From assembly GCA_001796965.1 (NCBI GenBank), contig MGOA01000053.1, positions 1-7,462 of the forward strand: a stretch of 7,462 bases of DNA, in the 5' to 3' direction. The notes below the pieces were generated by a model. That model did no database searches, was not told where the DNA came from, and worked only from the letters and a program-made list of their open reading frames with translations. Position numbers and translations under genes: made by a program. Origin of the DNA: Chloroflexi bacterium RBG_16_64_43 (GTDB lineage Bacteria > Chloroflexota > Anaerolineae > Anaerolineales > RBG-16-64-43). Every line of letters begins with the position of its first letter. The first letter of the stretch is position 1. Below, piece by piece: positions 1 to 4,903 of the stretch.

Positions 1-209
1 TGCAACGGGGCGAAGTTGAACGAGGTCAGGTGAGGTAGGAGCGCCGCCGGCAAACCGCTCATCTCCGCCGGATCGGTCGCGAGATGCCCGTAAAGGTGCG
101 ACCACACCTGGCGCGCGCGGAAGCTTGGCTCGCCAAGCTGCACCAGATACGATTCGAGGTCCGCGAACGTAAGGTCGTGGATGAACGAGGGAGGGGCCAT
201 GGCCGCCAT
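1..209 (-). CDS. rlmN: 23S rRNA (adenine-2503-C2)-methyltransferase RlmN, N-terminal part (runs off the window)
   Basis: Only the first 69 codons are present; the gene continues past base 1. RlmN is a radical-SAM enzyme that methylates C2 of A2503 in 23S rRNA, and in E. coli also A37 of some tRNAs. The visible part is the small N-terminal helical domain, before the CxxxCxxC cluster, which lies outside the window. Recognition rests on the pattern FADLESYLVQLGEP at about residues 15-28, then FRARQVWSHLYGH at about residues 30-42, and a following EMSGLPAALLPHL stretch. This is the usual layout of an RlmN/Cfr N-terminus. Two ATGs are possible, at 209 and at 200. I chose 209 because it is 16 bases after the upstream HAD stop; neither has a clear Shine-Dalgarno. 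It is last in the minus-strand cluster and probably cotranscribed. With no catalytic motif visible, a Cfr-like relative cannot be excluded, but the context favours housekeeping RlmN. Confidence 0.85.
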   Translation of the reverse strand, partial: MAAMAPPSFIHDLTFADLESYLVQLGEPSFRARQVWSHLYGHLATDPAEMSGLPAALLPHLTSFNFAPL

Positions 210-225
210 CCGAAACGCGCCGGCC

Positions 226-1059
226 TCAGCCAAGCGCGGACCGCCAGGCTTGAGTGAGCTCGGGCAGGCCCGCAAATACCCAGCTCGGCGGGTTGGCGGC
301 GTGCGCCGCATCGTCGGCCGAGGCCACCCCGCTCAAGACCAGGATGCTCGGCAACCCGGCGCGATGCGCGCCAAGAATATCGGTTTCCAGGCGGTCGCCC
401 ATTGCGGCGGTCTCGCGCGGCAACCGGCCCAGGCTGGCCAGCGCCATCTCGTAGAGTAGCGGTTCGGGCTTGCCCACCACGGTCGGATGTGCGCCGCTGG
501 CCGCGCTCAGCGCCGCCAGGATCGCGCCGTTACCGTGAGTGATGCCGCGTTCAGTGGGGAAGGTCATGTCGTCGTTGGTGGCCACGAATCGCGCGCCGCC
601 GCGCAGCGAAATCGTTGCGTTGCCGAGCTTGGTCCAGTTCAGGCCGCGGTCCATGCTGCACACCACGATGTCGGCTGTCAGGTCCTCCTCGCTCACCACG
701 CGCAGGCCGGCTTCCCGGAGCGCCTGGCAAATGCCCTCTTCTCCGATGACATACACCTTGGCCCCCGGCGATTCCTGCCGCAAGTATGCCGCCGTGGCCA
801 GCGCCGAGGTGAGTACTTCCTCCTCGCTGGCAACTACCCCGAACTTCGCCAGCTTGGCGATGTAGGCCGCCGGGGTCAGGCTGGCGTTGTTTGTTGCCAG
901 GCGGAAGGCGATGCCGTGTTCGCGCAGGAAGGTGAAGAACGCGGCCAACCCTGGCAGGGCGGTGTCGCCGCGCCACAGGACGCCATCGATATCAATGATC
1001 AGGGCCCGGAGGTCGGCCAACGAGCGGGGGGCCTCCGAGCCCGGTGCGTTGCTTGTCAC
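226..1059 (-). CDS. HAD-superfamily (subfamily IIA, NagD/phosphoglycolate-phosphatase-like) hydrolase
   Basis: A predicted cytoplasmic Mg-dependent phosphatase of 277 residues that uses an aspartate nucleophile. All four HAD motifs are visible. Motif I is DIDGVL with Asp23 (nucleophile) and Asp25 (acid/base). Motif II is ATNNAS with Thr56. The motif III lysine is Lys197 in VGKPEP. Motif IV is GDRLETDI with Asp222 and Asp227. The long cap between motifs II and III, the TNN signature and the DGVLWRG form place it in HAD-IIA, which includes NagD, AraL and p-nitrophenyl/phosphoglycolate phosphatases. The substrate cannot be read from sequence; sugar phosphates, phosphoglycolate or nucleotides are possible. 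I start it at GTG 1059, which has AGGA six bases upstream and lies 19 bases past the clpP stop. The frame is open to an ATG at 1176, but that would overlap clpP by 98 bases and add a tail unlike the family. It probably shares a transcript with clpP and rlmN. Confidence 0.9.
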   Translation of the reverse strand: MTSNAPGSEAPRSLADLRALIIDIDGVLWRGDTALPGLAAFFTFLREHGIAFRLATNNASLTPAAYIAKLAKFGVVASEEEVLTSALATAAYLRQESPGAKVYVIGEEGICQALREAGLRVVSEEDLTADIVVCSMDRGLNWTKLGNATISLRGGARFVATNDDMTFPTERGITHGNGAILAALSAASGAHPTVVGKPEPLLYEMALASLGRLPRETAAMGDRLETDILGAHRAGLPSILVLSGVASADDAAHAANPPSWVFAGLPELTQAWRSALG

Positions 1060-1065
1060 GAGGTT

Positions 1066-1069
1066 TCCT
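1066..1069 (-). promoter_or_regulatory. Shine-Dalgarno that fixes the GTG start of the HAD gene
   Basis: On the minus strand, AGGA is followed by six bases (AACCTC) and then GTG at 1059-1057. This spacing is near ideal and lies in the 19-base gap after the clpP stop codon. It decides for a GTG start over the ATG 117 bases further upstream inside clpP. Confidence 0.65.
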
Positions 1070-1078
1070 GGCTCTTGG

Positions 1079-1705
1079 CTACTTTTTATTGGTTCGGTCG
1101 GGCTTGACGCTCTCTTCGAGCACCTTGTCGACCAGGCCAAACTGCATCGCCGCCTGAGCGTCCATGTAGTAGTCACGCTCGGTATCGCGTTCGATCACGT
1201 CCAGCGACTGGCCGGTGTGCTTGACGAGGATTTGGTTGAGCCGATCGCGCAAGCGAAGGATTTCCTTCGCCTGGATCTCGATGTCGGTGGCCTGGCCCTG
1301 GGCCCCGCCCAGCGGCTGGTGGACGTGGATCGTCGCGTGGGGCAGCGCGTAGCGCGTCCCTTTGCTGCCCGCCGCCAGCAGTACCGTCCCGAAGGAGGCC
1401 GTCACGCCCACCGCATAAGTGGCGATCGGGTTGGGGATCTGCTGCATCGTGTCGTAGATTGCCAGCCCCGCATAGATATGCCCGCCCGGGGAGTTGATCC
1501 ACATTTGGATTTCGCGTTCCGGGTCCTCGCGGCTGAGATATAGAAGCTGAGCCACGACCAGGTTGGCTACTTGATCATTGATAGCGGTTCCGAGGAAAAC
1601 GATCCGCTCGTGAAGCAAGAGCGAATAGATGTCGTAGGCGCGCTCGCCCCGGCTGGTGCTCTCGATGACCATCGGGATGAGAGCGCTCGGTTCATGGTGG
1701 GTCAT
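1079..1705 (-). CDS. clpP: ATP-dependent Clp protease proteolytic subunit ClpP
   Basis: A serine peptidase of 208 residues. Family members form a two-ring tetradecamer that degrades proteins unfolded by ClpX, ClpA or ClpC in the cytoplasm. The N-terminus carries the family hallmark LIPMVIESTSRGERAYDIYS (residues 9-28), so any propeptide is only about 8 residues. The catalytic triad is Ser104 (VTASFGTVLLAAG), His129 (HVHQPLGG) and Asp178 (ERDTERD). Each lies exactly seven residues after E. coli mature Ser97, His122 and Asp171, which supports an intact enzyme. Gly74-Gly75 (INSPGG) of the oxyanion region and the handle motif GQATDIEIQAKEIL are also kept. One small oddity is Phe105 after the active serine, where E. 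coli has Met. The ATG at 1705 has GGAGG five bases upstream. It follows tig by 31 bases, echoing the E. coli tig-clpP order, but no clpX follows. The C-terminus ends in a short basic tail. Confidence 0.97.
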   Translation of the reverse strand: MTHHEPSALIPMVIESTSRGERAYDIYSLLLHERIVFLGTAINDQVANLVVAQLLYLSREDPEREIQMWINSPGGHIYAGLAIYDTMQQIPNPIATYAVGVTASFGTVLLAAGSKGTRYALPHATIHVHQPLGGAQGQATDIEIQAKEILRLRDRLNQILVKHTGQSLDVIERDTERDYYMDAQAAMQFGLVDKVLEESVKPDRTNKK

Positions 1706-1736
1706 GGTGTCCTCCAAGATGTTTTGCGTCGTCCGC

Positions 1737-3113
1737 CTAGTCAGCGGACGTCTCGTCCTTCTCCGCCGGGGTCGGGATGGGAGCCAGGTCGGGAGCGCGT
1801 CCCTGGCCGATCTCCGCGACACGCTGCACGGCTTTGTCGTTGAGCAAATCCTCAAGGAACAGGCGGCGCAAAGTGGGGTCCTTAAGCGCCTGCTGCGAGC
1901 GGGCGTCATCGCTGCCGCCCGGCATGCCAGCGAAGGTCCGGCGGAAGCGGTCTGCGATTTCCTCCTCCGAGACCTGCAACCCCTCGCGCTCGGCCACCTC
2001 GCCCAGGAAGAGCCCTCGCACCAGCCGCTCGCGGGCCTGAGGTTCGTATTCCTTTTCCAGCGCTTCTCGCCCACCGGGGCGAGTCTTCAAGTAGACTTCG
2101 AGCGTGGCGCCCTCGCGTTGCAGGTTCGATTCGAGCGTGCGCAGCATGCGCTCGATTTCCTCCTGCACCAAAACCTGTGGGAACTGCACGCTGCCCCCGG
2201 CAATCATCTTATCGAGCACCTCGCGCGCGTAGCTTTGCTCGGCTTCGGAGCGCGCCTGAGCCTGCAGCGCCTCGCGCACGGCCAGGCGCAGGTCCTCGAC
2301 GGTGGTCTTGTCGCTCACCGCGCGCACGACCTCCTCGCTCCATTCGGGCACACGGCGTTCTTTCACCGCGACGCAATTGAACTGCATGTGGGCGGGTCTG
2401 GCGCGCAGGCGCTCGACCGGGAACGTGTCGGGATAGGTGAAATCCACTTCGCGGGTCTCGCCGGCATGGATTCCTTCCAGCTTCGGGCCGCAGCCGGGGA
2501 AGCGCCCGCCCAAATTCTCATTGAGTTCAACTTCTACAGCGCCGTCTTCGTCGCCCTTACCGCCCACCGGAATAGACTCCGCTTTTCCATCGACGATGGT
2601 GAGGTTCGCGACGATCTTGGCCAAAAGGATATCGCCCGACGCCGCAGGGCGATCGACCGGGGCCAGCAGCGATTGCGACTGGCGCAGGCTCTCCAGCACG
2701 CGCTCGACCTGTTCCTCCTCCACCGGCGGTTCCACGAAGGACACCCGCACCTCGCGGTAGGTCCCAGGATCCACCTCCGGCGCCAGCGGCACCGAGAAGC
2801 GCATCACCAGCGGGTCACGCGAGACGACCTCTTCCAAGGTCCCGGCGCGCGCTGGCTCGATCGTGTGCTCGTCGAGCGCCTTTCGATAAAGCTCGGGCCC
2901 AAGGATCTCGATCGCCTCATCGAACACGGCCTGCTCACCGAACTGAGTCACCACCACGGCGTACGGCGCTTTGCCCTTGCGAAACCCAGGGATATTCGCG
3001 TGCTCCGCCAGGTGCCGCGCCGCGCGCTTCATTGCACCTTCAATCGCAGTGGGTTCGGCTTCGATGGTCAGTGTCCCAAGGCACTCGCCGGTCTTTTCGA
3101 ATTGAGTCGTCAT
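1737..3113 (-). CDS. tig: Trigger factor, ribosome-associated chaperone
   Basis: A protein of 458 residues, close to the usual 430-480 for trigger factor, which binds the ribosome near the exit tunnel and shields nascent chains. The ribosome-binding signature GFRKGKAP is at residues 43-50, almost the E. coli position. The N-terminal domain spans about 1-115, an FKBP-like domain about 158-253, and a helical C-terminal chaperone domain about 258-435. The protein ends in an acidic, disordered-looking tail (PAEKDETSAD). The FKBP-like part is degenerate: the PGF of the usual loop reads FPGCGP at 205-210, and the usual D-F-T-G motif after GD is replaced by LLAKIVANL, so prolyl isomerase activity is doubtful. 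ATG 3113 is the only start after an in-frame TGA seven codons upstream. The nearest Shine-Dalgarno-like AAAGG ends about 14 bases upstream, which is long. The gene lies 58 bases after tRNA-Leu and 31 before clpP, so it probably reads through from the tRNA promoter. Confidence 0.96.
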   Translation of the reverse strand: MTTQFEKTGECLGTLTIEAEPTAIEGAMKRAARHLAEHANIPGFRKGKAPYAVVVTQFGEQAVFDEAIEILGPELYRKALDEHTIEPARAGTLEEVVSRDPLVMRFSVPLAPEVDPGTYREVRVSFVEPPVEEEQVERVLESLRQSQSLLAPVDRPAASGDILLAKIVANLTIVDGKAESIPVGGKGDEDGAVEVELNENLGGRFPGCGPKLEGIHAGETREVDFTYPDTFPVERLRARPAHMQFNCVAVKERRVPEWSEEVVRAVSDKTTVEDLRLAVREALQAQARSEAEQSYAREVLDKMIAGGSVQFPQVLVQEEIERMLRTLESNLQREGATLEVYLKTRPGGREALEKEYEPQARERLVRGLFLGEVAEREGLQVSEEEIADRFRRTFAGMPGGSDDARSQQALKDPTLRRLFLEDLLNDKAVQRVAEIGQGRAPDLAPIPTPAEKDETSAD

Positions 3114-3140
3114 GCGTTCGCAGGCATCCTTTCAGGTAGC

Positions 3141-3170
3141 AAAATGCGCCGCCCGTGAAGGGCGGGGCGC
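3141..3170 (-). terminator. GC-rich hairpin with short T run between tRNA-Leu and tig (terminator or attenuator)
   Basis: Read on the minus strand, CCGCCC and GGGCGG flank the loop TTCAC. The outer GCG/CGC also pair around a two-base bulge, and ATTTT follows. The hairpin starts one base after the CCA end of the tRNA. The T run is short, so partial termination with read-through into tig is more likely than a full stop. It may also serve as a 3' processing border for the tRNA. Confidence 0.55.
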
Positions 3171-3171
3171 A

Positions 3172-3256
3172 TGGTGGGGAAGGAGGGACTTGAACCCTCA
3201 CGCCTTGCGGCACATGATCCTAAGTCATGCCTGTCTGCCAATTCCAGCACTTCCCC
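3172..3256 (-). tRNA. tRNA-Leu (anticodon UAG), CCA encoded
   Basis: All arms fold on the minus strand. The acceptor is GGGGAAG with CTTCCCC, then discriminator A and an encoded CCA at 3174-3172. The D-arm contains TGGCAG. The anticodon stem is CATGA/TCATG around the loop CTTAGGA, giving anticodon TAG at 3222-3220 with T33 before it and G37 after it. There is a class-II long variable arm (TGCCGCAAGGCGT) as expected for Leu. The T arm is GAGGG/CCCTC with loop TTCAAGT. UAG reads CUA and, by wobble, other CUN leucine codons. The RNA starts 9 bases after a perfect TATAAT and is followed by a hairpin and tig. Total length is 85 with CCA. Confidence 0.97.
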
Positions 3257-3265
3257 AGCCAGCCC

Positions 3266-3295
3266 ATTATAGCCTGCGGCTTCGACCTCTGACAA
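3266..3295 (-). promoter_or_regulatory. Sigma-70-type promoter of tRNA-Leu (and probably tig-clpP)
   Basis: On the minus strand, the -35 TTGTCA (3295-3290, five of six to TTGACA), an 18-base spacer and a perfect -10 TATAAT (3271-3266) lie in line. The tRNA 5' end at 3256 is only nine bases after the -10. The predicted start point is therefore within a few bases of the mature tRNA, leaving almost no 5' leader for RNase P to remove. Confidence 0.8.
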
Positions 3296-3446
3296 GGACA
3301 TTCTATGCACGGCCGCGTTAGATCTTCATATGAGGGCCCAGCACGCCTTACGCTTGGCCGCGCACGAGCGCCCAACGCACGTGTCCTGCTGGCGGATGAC
3401 GCTGTCCGGGGGTCTCGCGTTCGCCTGCACGCTCCGCCTCACAACG

Positions 3447-3455
3447 TGATATCCT
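3447..3455 (+). promoter_or_regulatory. Possible extended -10 of the SIS-domain gene
   Basis: TGATATCCT reads as an extended -10 (TG, one base, TATCCT; four of six to TATAAT), 15 bases before the ATG at 3471. No convincing -35 is present at 16-18 bases upstream, so this is a weak call. It would give a leader of about ten bases containing AAGGTGA as the ribosome site. It is the only candidate I see in the 214-base divergent spacer on this strand. Confidence 0.3.
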
Positions 3456-3470
3456 GCGGCAAGGTGAGAG

Positions 3471-4511
3471 ATGCCAACACTCCTCGAACAGGAAATCGCC
3501 GATCAGCCCGAAGTCCTGGAACGCTTTCTGGCTTCGGCCGGCGAATCCACCCGCCGCGTCGCCGCCGAGATCTCACGACGTGGTGTCTCGTACATCATGA
3601 TCGCCGCGCGCGGATCTTCTGACAACGCGGCGCGCTATGCTCAGTACCTGTTCGGGGCGCGGAACCACTTGCCTGTGGCGCTGGCCACGCCCTCCTTGTA
3701 CACCCTCTACGATTCGCCGCCGCGGCTCGACGGCGCGCTGGTTATTGGCATCTCCCAATCTGGGCGCTCGCCGGACATCATCAGTGTGCTGGAGACCGCA
3801 CGCGCGCAGTCGCGACCGTGCCTGGCCATCACCAACGACCCGTCCTCGCCGATGGCGCTGGCCGCGGATTGGATCGTCCCCCTGGCCGCAGGAGAAGAAC
3901 GCGCCGTGGCGGCCACCAAGACCTACACCACCACGCTGGGCGCATTGGCGCTGTTTTCGACCTCCTTGTCCGGAGACGCCGCTGCCCGGGAGGACCTCGC
4001 GCACATCCCCGGCCAAATGCGCCTCGCCCTCACACAAGCGCAGGGCATGGGCCCGCACGTCGAAAGATACCGCTACGCCAAGGGCAGTGCGGTGATCGGC
4101 CGCGGCTTCAATTACGGGACGGCCTTCGAAATTGCATTGAAGGTCAAGGAGTTGACCCGGCTGGTGATCGAACCCTACTCGTCGGCCGATTTTCTCCACG
4201 GCCCAATCTCAATCCTCGAACCCGGGTTTCCACTTATCATCGTGGCGCCCACCGGCCGGACACTTCCCGACCTGGATCAGTTGGCCGGCGAAGCCCTTCA
4301 GCGCGGTGCCGAATTGATTGTCATCTCCGACGATTCCGACCTTCTCAAACGCGCGCACACGCCTCTCCCCTTACCTCGCAATACCCCGGAATGGCTTTCG
4401 CCTCTGGTGACGGTCTTACCGGGCCAGTTGTTCGCAGCCCACTTGGCGCGAGCCAAGGGACTCGACCTCGATCGCCCCGTGGGACTGAGCAAGGTAACCC
4501 AAACACGCTAG
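3471..4511 (+). CDS. Double-SIS-domain sugar-phosphate isomerase/deaminase (GlmS isomerase-half / NagB-II-like)
   Basis: A predicted cytoplasmic protein of 346 residues with two SIS domains. SIS1 spans about residues 35-175, with the phosphate-binding SQSG at 95-98. SIS2 spans about 200-325, with the FEIALKVKEL stretch (Glu220, Lys224, Glu227) and His243 in FLHGP, the positions that carry ring-opening and isomerisation in the GlmS isomerase domain. It ends in the family-like GLSKVTQTR. There is no N-terminal Ntn glutaminase domain and no catalytic Cys1, so it cannot make glucosamine-6-phosphate from glutamine as GlmS does. A type II glucosamine-6-phosphate deaminase, an AgaS-like enzyme or a fructosamine-6-phosphate deglycase (FrlB-like) fits better, and sequence alone does not decide. 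The ATG is preceded by AAGGTGA at good spacing. It diverges from the tRNA-tig unit and lies 392 bases before gyrA; no sugar transporter or kinase is next to it in this window. Confidence 0.9.
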   Translation: MPTLLEQEIADQPEVLERFLASAGESTRRVAAEISRRGVSYIMIAARGSSDNAARYAQYLFGARNHLPVALATPSLYTLYDSPPRLDGALVIGISQSGRSPDIISVLETARAQSRPCLAITNDPSSPMALAADWIVPLAAGEERAVAATKTYTTTLGALALFSTSLSGDAAAREDLAHIPGQMRLALTQAQGMGPHVERYRYAKGSAVIGRGFNYGTAFEIALKVKELTRLVIEPYSSADFLHGPISILEPGFPLIIVAPTGRTLPDLDQLAGEALQRGAELIVISDDSDLLKRAHTPLPLPRNTPEWLSPLVTVLPGQLFAAHLARAKGLDLDRPVGLSKVTQTR

Positions 4512-4634
4512 CCGCTGCCCATCCCGCCCGTCAGAATTGCCCCTCGCAATGCTTATCGCGCTCCAACCGTGCATTACTCCGCTCCATGCGCTTGCGGAAA
4601 AGGATCGTCCGACGCTCACTCCCACCCCTTACCG

Positions 4635-4683
4635 CTCCCCCGGCAACCAAAAGTCCTGACGCGAAGGGATCAATCCGGGGGAG
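4635..4683. repeat. Inverted repeat, 9-bp arms, 31-base loop
   Basis: CTCCCCCGG (4635-4643) is matched exactly by CCGGGGGAG (4675-4683). Outside the arms, CCACCCC on the left and GGGGCGAGG on the right continue a loose complementarity, so this may be a worn copy of a longer inverted element like the one at 4739-4808. A role as a folded RNA 3' end of the SIS transcript is also possible. Confidence 0.5.
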
Positions 4684-4699
4684 GGGCGAGGTTATCCTG

Positions 4700-4734
4700 C
4701 AAGGAGACGGGGGCCGAAGGCCCCCGTCTCCTTG
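4700..4734 (+). terminator. Perfect 16-bp hairpin, probable terminator of the SIS gene
   Basis: CAAGGAGACGGGGGCC (4700-4715) pairs along its full length with 4719-4734 around a GAA triloop. On the plus strand it is followed by ATTTCCTC, a weak T run. It lies 189 bases after the SIS stop and 106 before the gyrA -35, so it would insulate gyrA from upstream transcription. The weak T run leaves open that it is a REP-like palindromic repeat or an mRNA-stabilising 3' end. Confidence 0.6.
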
Positions 4735-4738
4735 ATTT

Positions 4739-4808
4739 CCTCATCTCCTCTCCGCCACATGCCGAAACGCGGCGGACAGGTCACGGCGGAGAGGGGGAGG
4801 GGGTGAGG
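4739..4808. repeat. Long imperfect inverted repeat (CCTCA...CTCTCCGCC arms), likely dispersed intergenic element
   Basis: The left arm CCTCATCTCCTCTCCGCC (4739-4756) is complementary to the right arm at 4785-4808. The match is exact over the inner ten bases (CCTCTCCGCC) and the outer five (CCTCA); the right arm carries about six extra G between them. The loop is 28 bases. C-rich CCTCACCCCC-type arms are a look I associate with dispersed spacer repeats in Chloroflexota; copy number cannot be judged from one window. Confidence 0.55.
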
Positions 4809-4824
4809 TGGGCGATCGCCCACC
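4807..4824. promoter_or_regulatory. Perfect 18-bp palindrome upstream of the gyrA promoter, possible operator
   Basis: GGTGGGCGATCGCCCACC is identical to its own reverse complement, with no loop. That suggests a site for a dimeric DNA-binding protein rather than an RNA hairpin. It ends 15 bases before the gyrA -35, where activators or upstream repressors often sit. It touches the end of the preceding inverted repeat, so it could instead be part of that element. The core GCGATCGC is also a known over-used octamer in some bacteria. Confidence 0.4.
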
Positions 4825-4839
4825 AACAAGCTAGTCGCG

Positions 4840-4868
4840 TTGACACTCGACACGGCCGAACGTATCAT
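4840..4868 (+). promoter_or_regulatory. Sigma-70-type promoter of gyrA
   Basis: A perfect -35 TTGACA (4840-4845), a 17-base spacer and -10 TATCAT (4863-4868, five of six) lie directly upstream of gyrA. The predicted start point is near 4875, giving a leader of about 29 bases that carries GAGGTG (4895-4900) just before the ATG. Confidence 0.85.
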
Positions 4869-4903
4869 AGCCGCGCCACGTCATCATCCGGCTCGAGGTG
4901 ACT

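Larger units (their letters stand above)
4512..4903. other. Repeat-rich spacer between the SIS gene and gyrA
   Basis: This 392-base stretch has no credible gene; open frames across it are shadows with no ribosome site and odd composition. The first 120 bases show nothing I can name. From about 4612 it holds, in order, an imperfect inverted repeat, a perfect hairpin, a second imperfect inverted repeat, a perfect palindrome and the gyrA promoter. The middle is strongly strand-skewed, with C runs followed by G runs, unlike the flanking coding DNA. Confidence 0.75.

Noticed and set aside
1060..1176. N-terminal extension of the HAD protein from ATG 1176
   Set aside because: It overlaps the clpP 3' end by 98 bases and adds a low-complexity Arg/Ser tail; GTG 1059 has a well-placed AGGA.
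1706..2074. N-terminal extension of ClpP from an upstream ATG at 2074
   Set aside because: It lies inside the tig reading region, and the ATG at 1705 has a GGAGG site and fits the ClpP family start.
1656..3158. A 500-codon open frame on the plus strand across tig
   Set aside because: It is antisense to a clearly recognisable trigger factor; long shadow frames are expected at this GC content, and its residues (His/Arg/Leu-rich) match no family.
3110..3310. 66-codon frame on the minus strand covering the tRNA-Leu gene
   Set aside because: It is produced by the tRNA and its flanks; the tRNA fold with encoded CCA explains the sequence.
4700..4808. CRISPR or tandem repeat array in the spacer
   Set aside because: The elements are inverted, not direct, differ from one another and have no regular spacer units.
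3818..4901. Plus-strand frames of 305 and 110 codons over the SIS gene end and the spacer
   Set aside because: They are out of frame with the SIS gene, run through the repeat elements and have no ribosome site; the composition is Pro/Arg/Ser noise.
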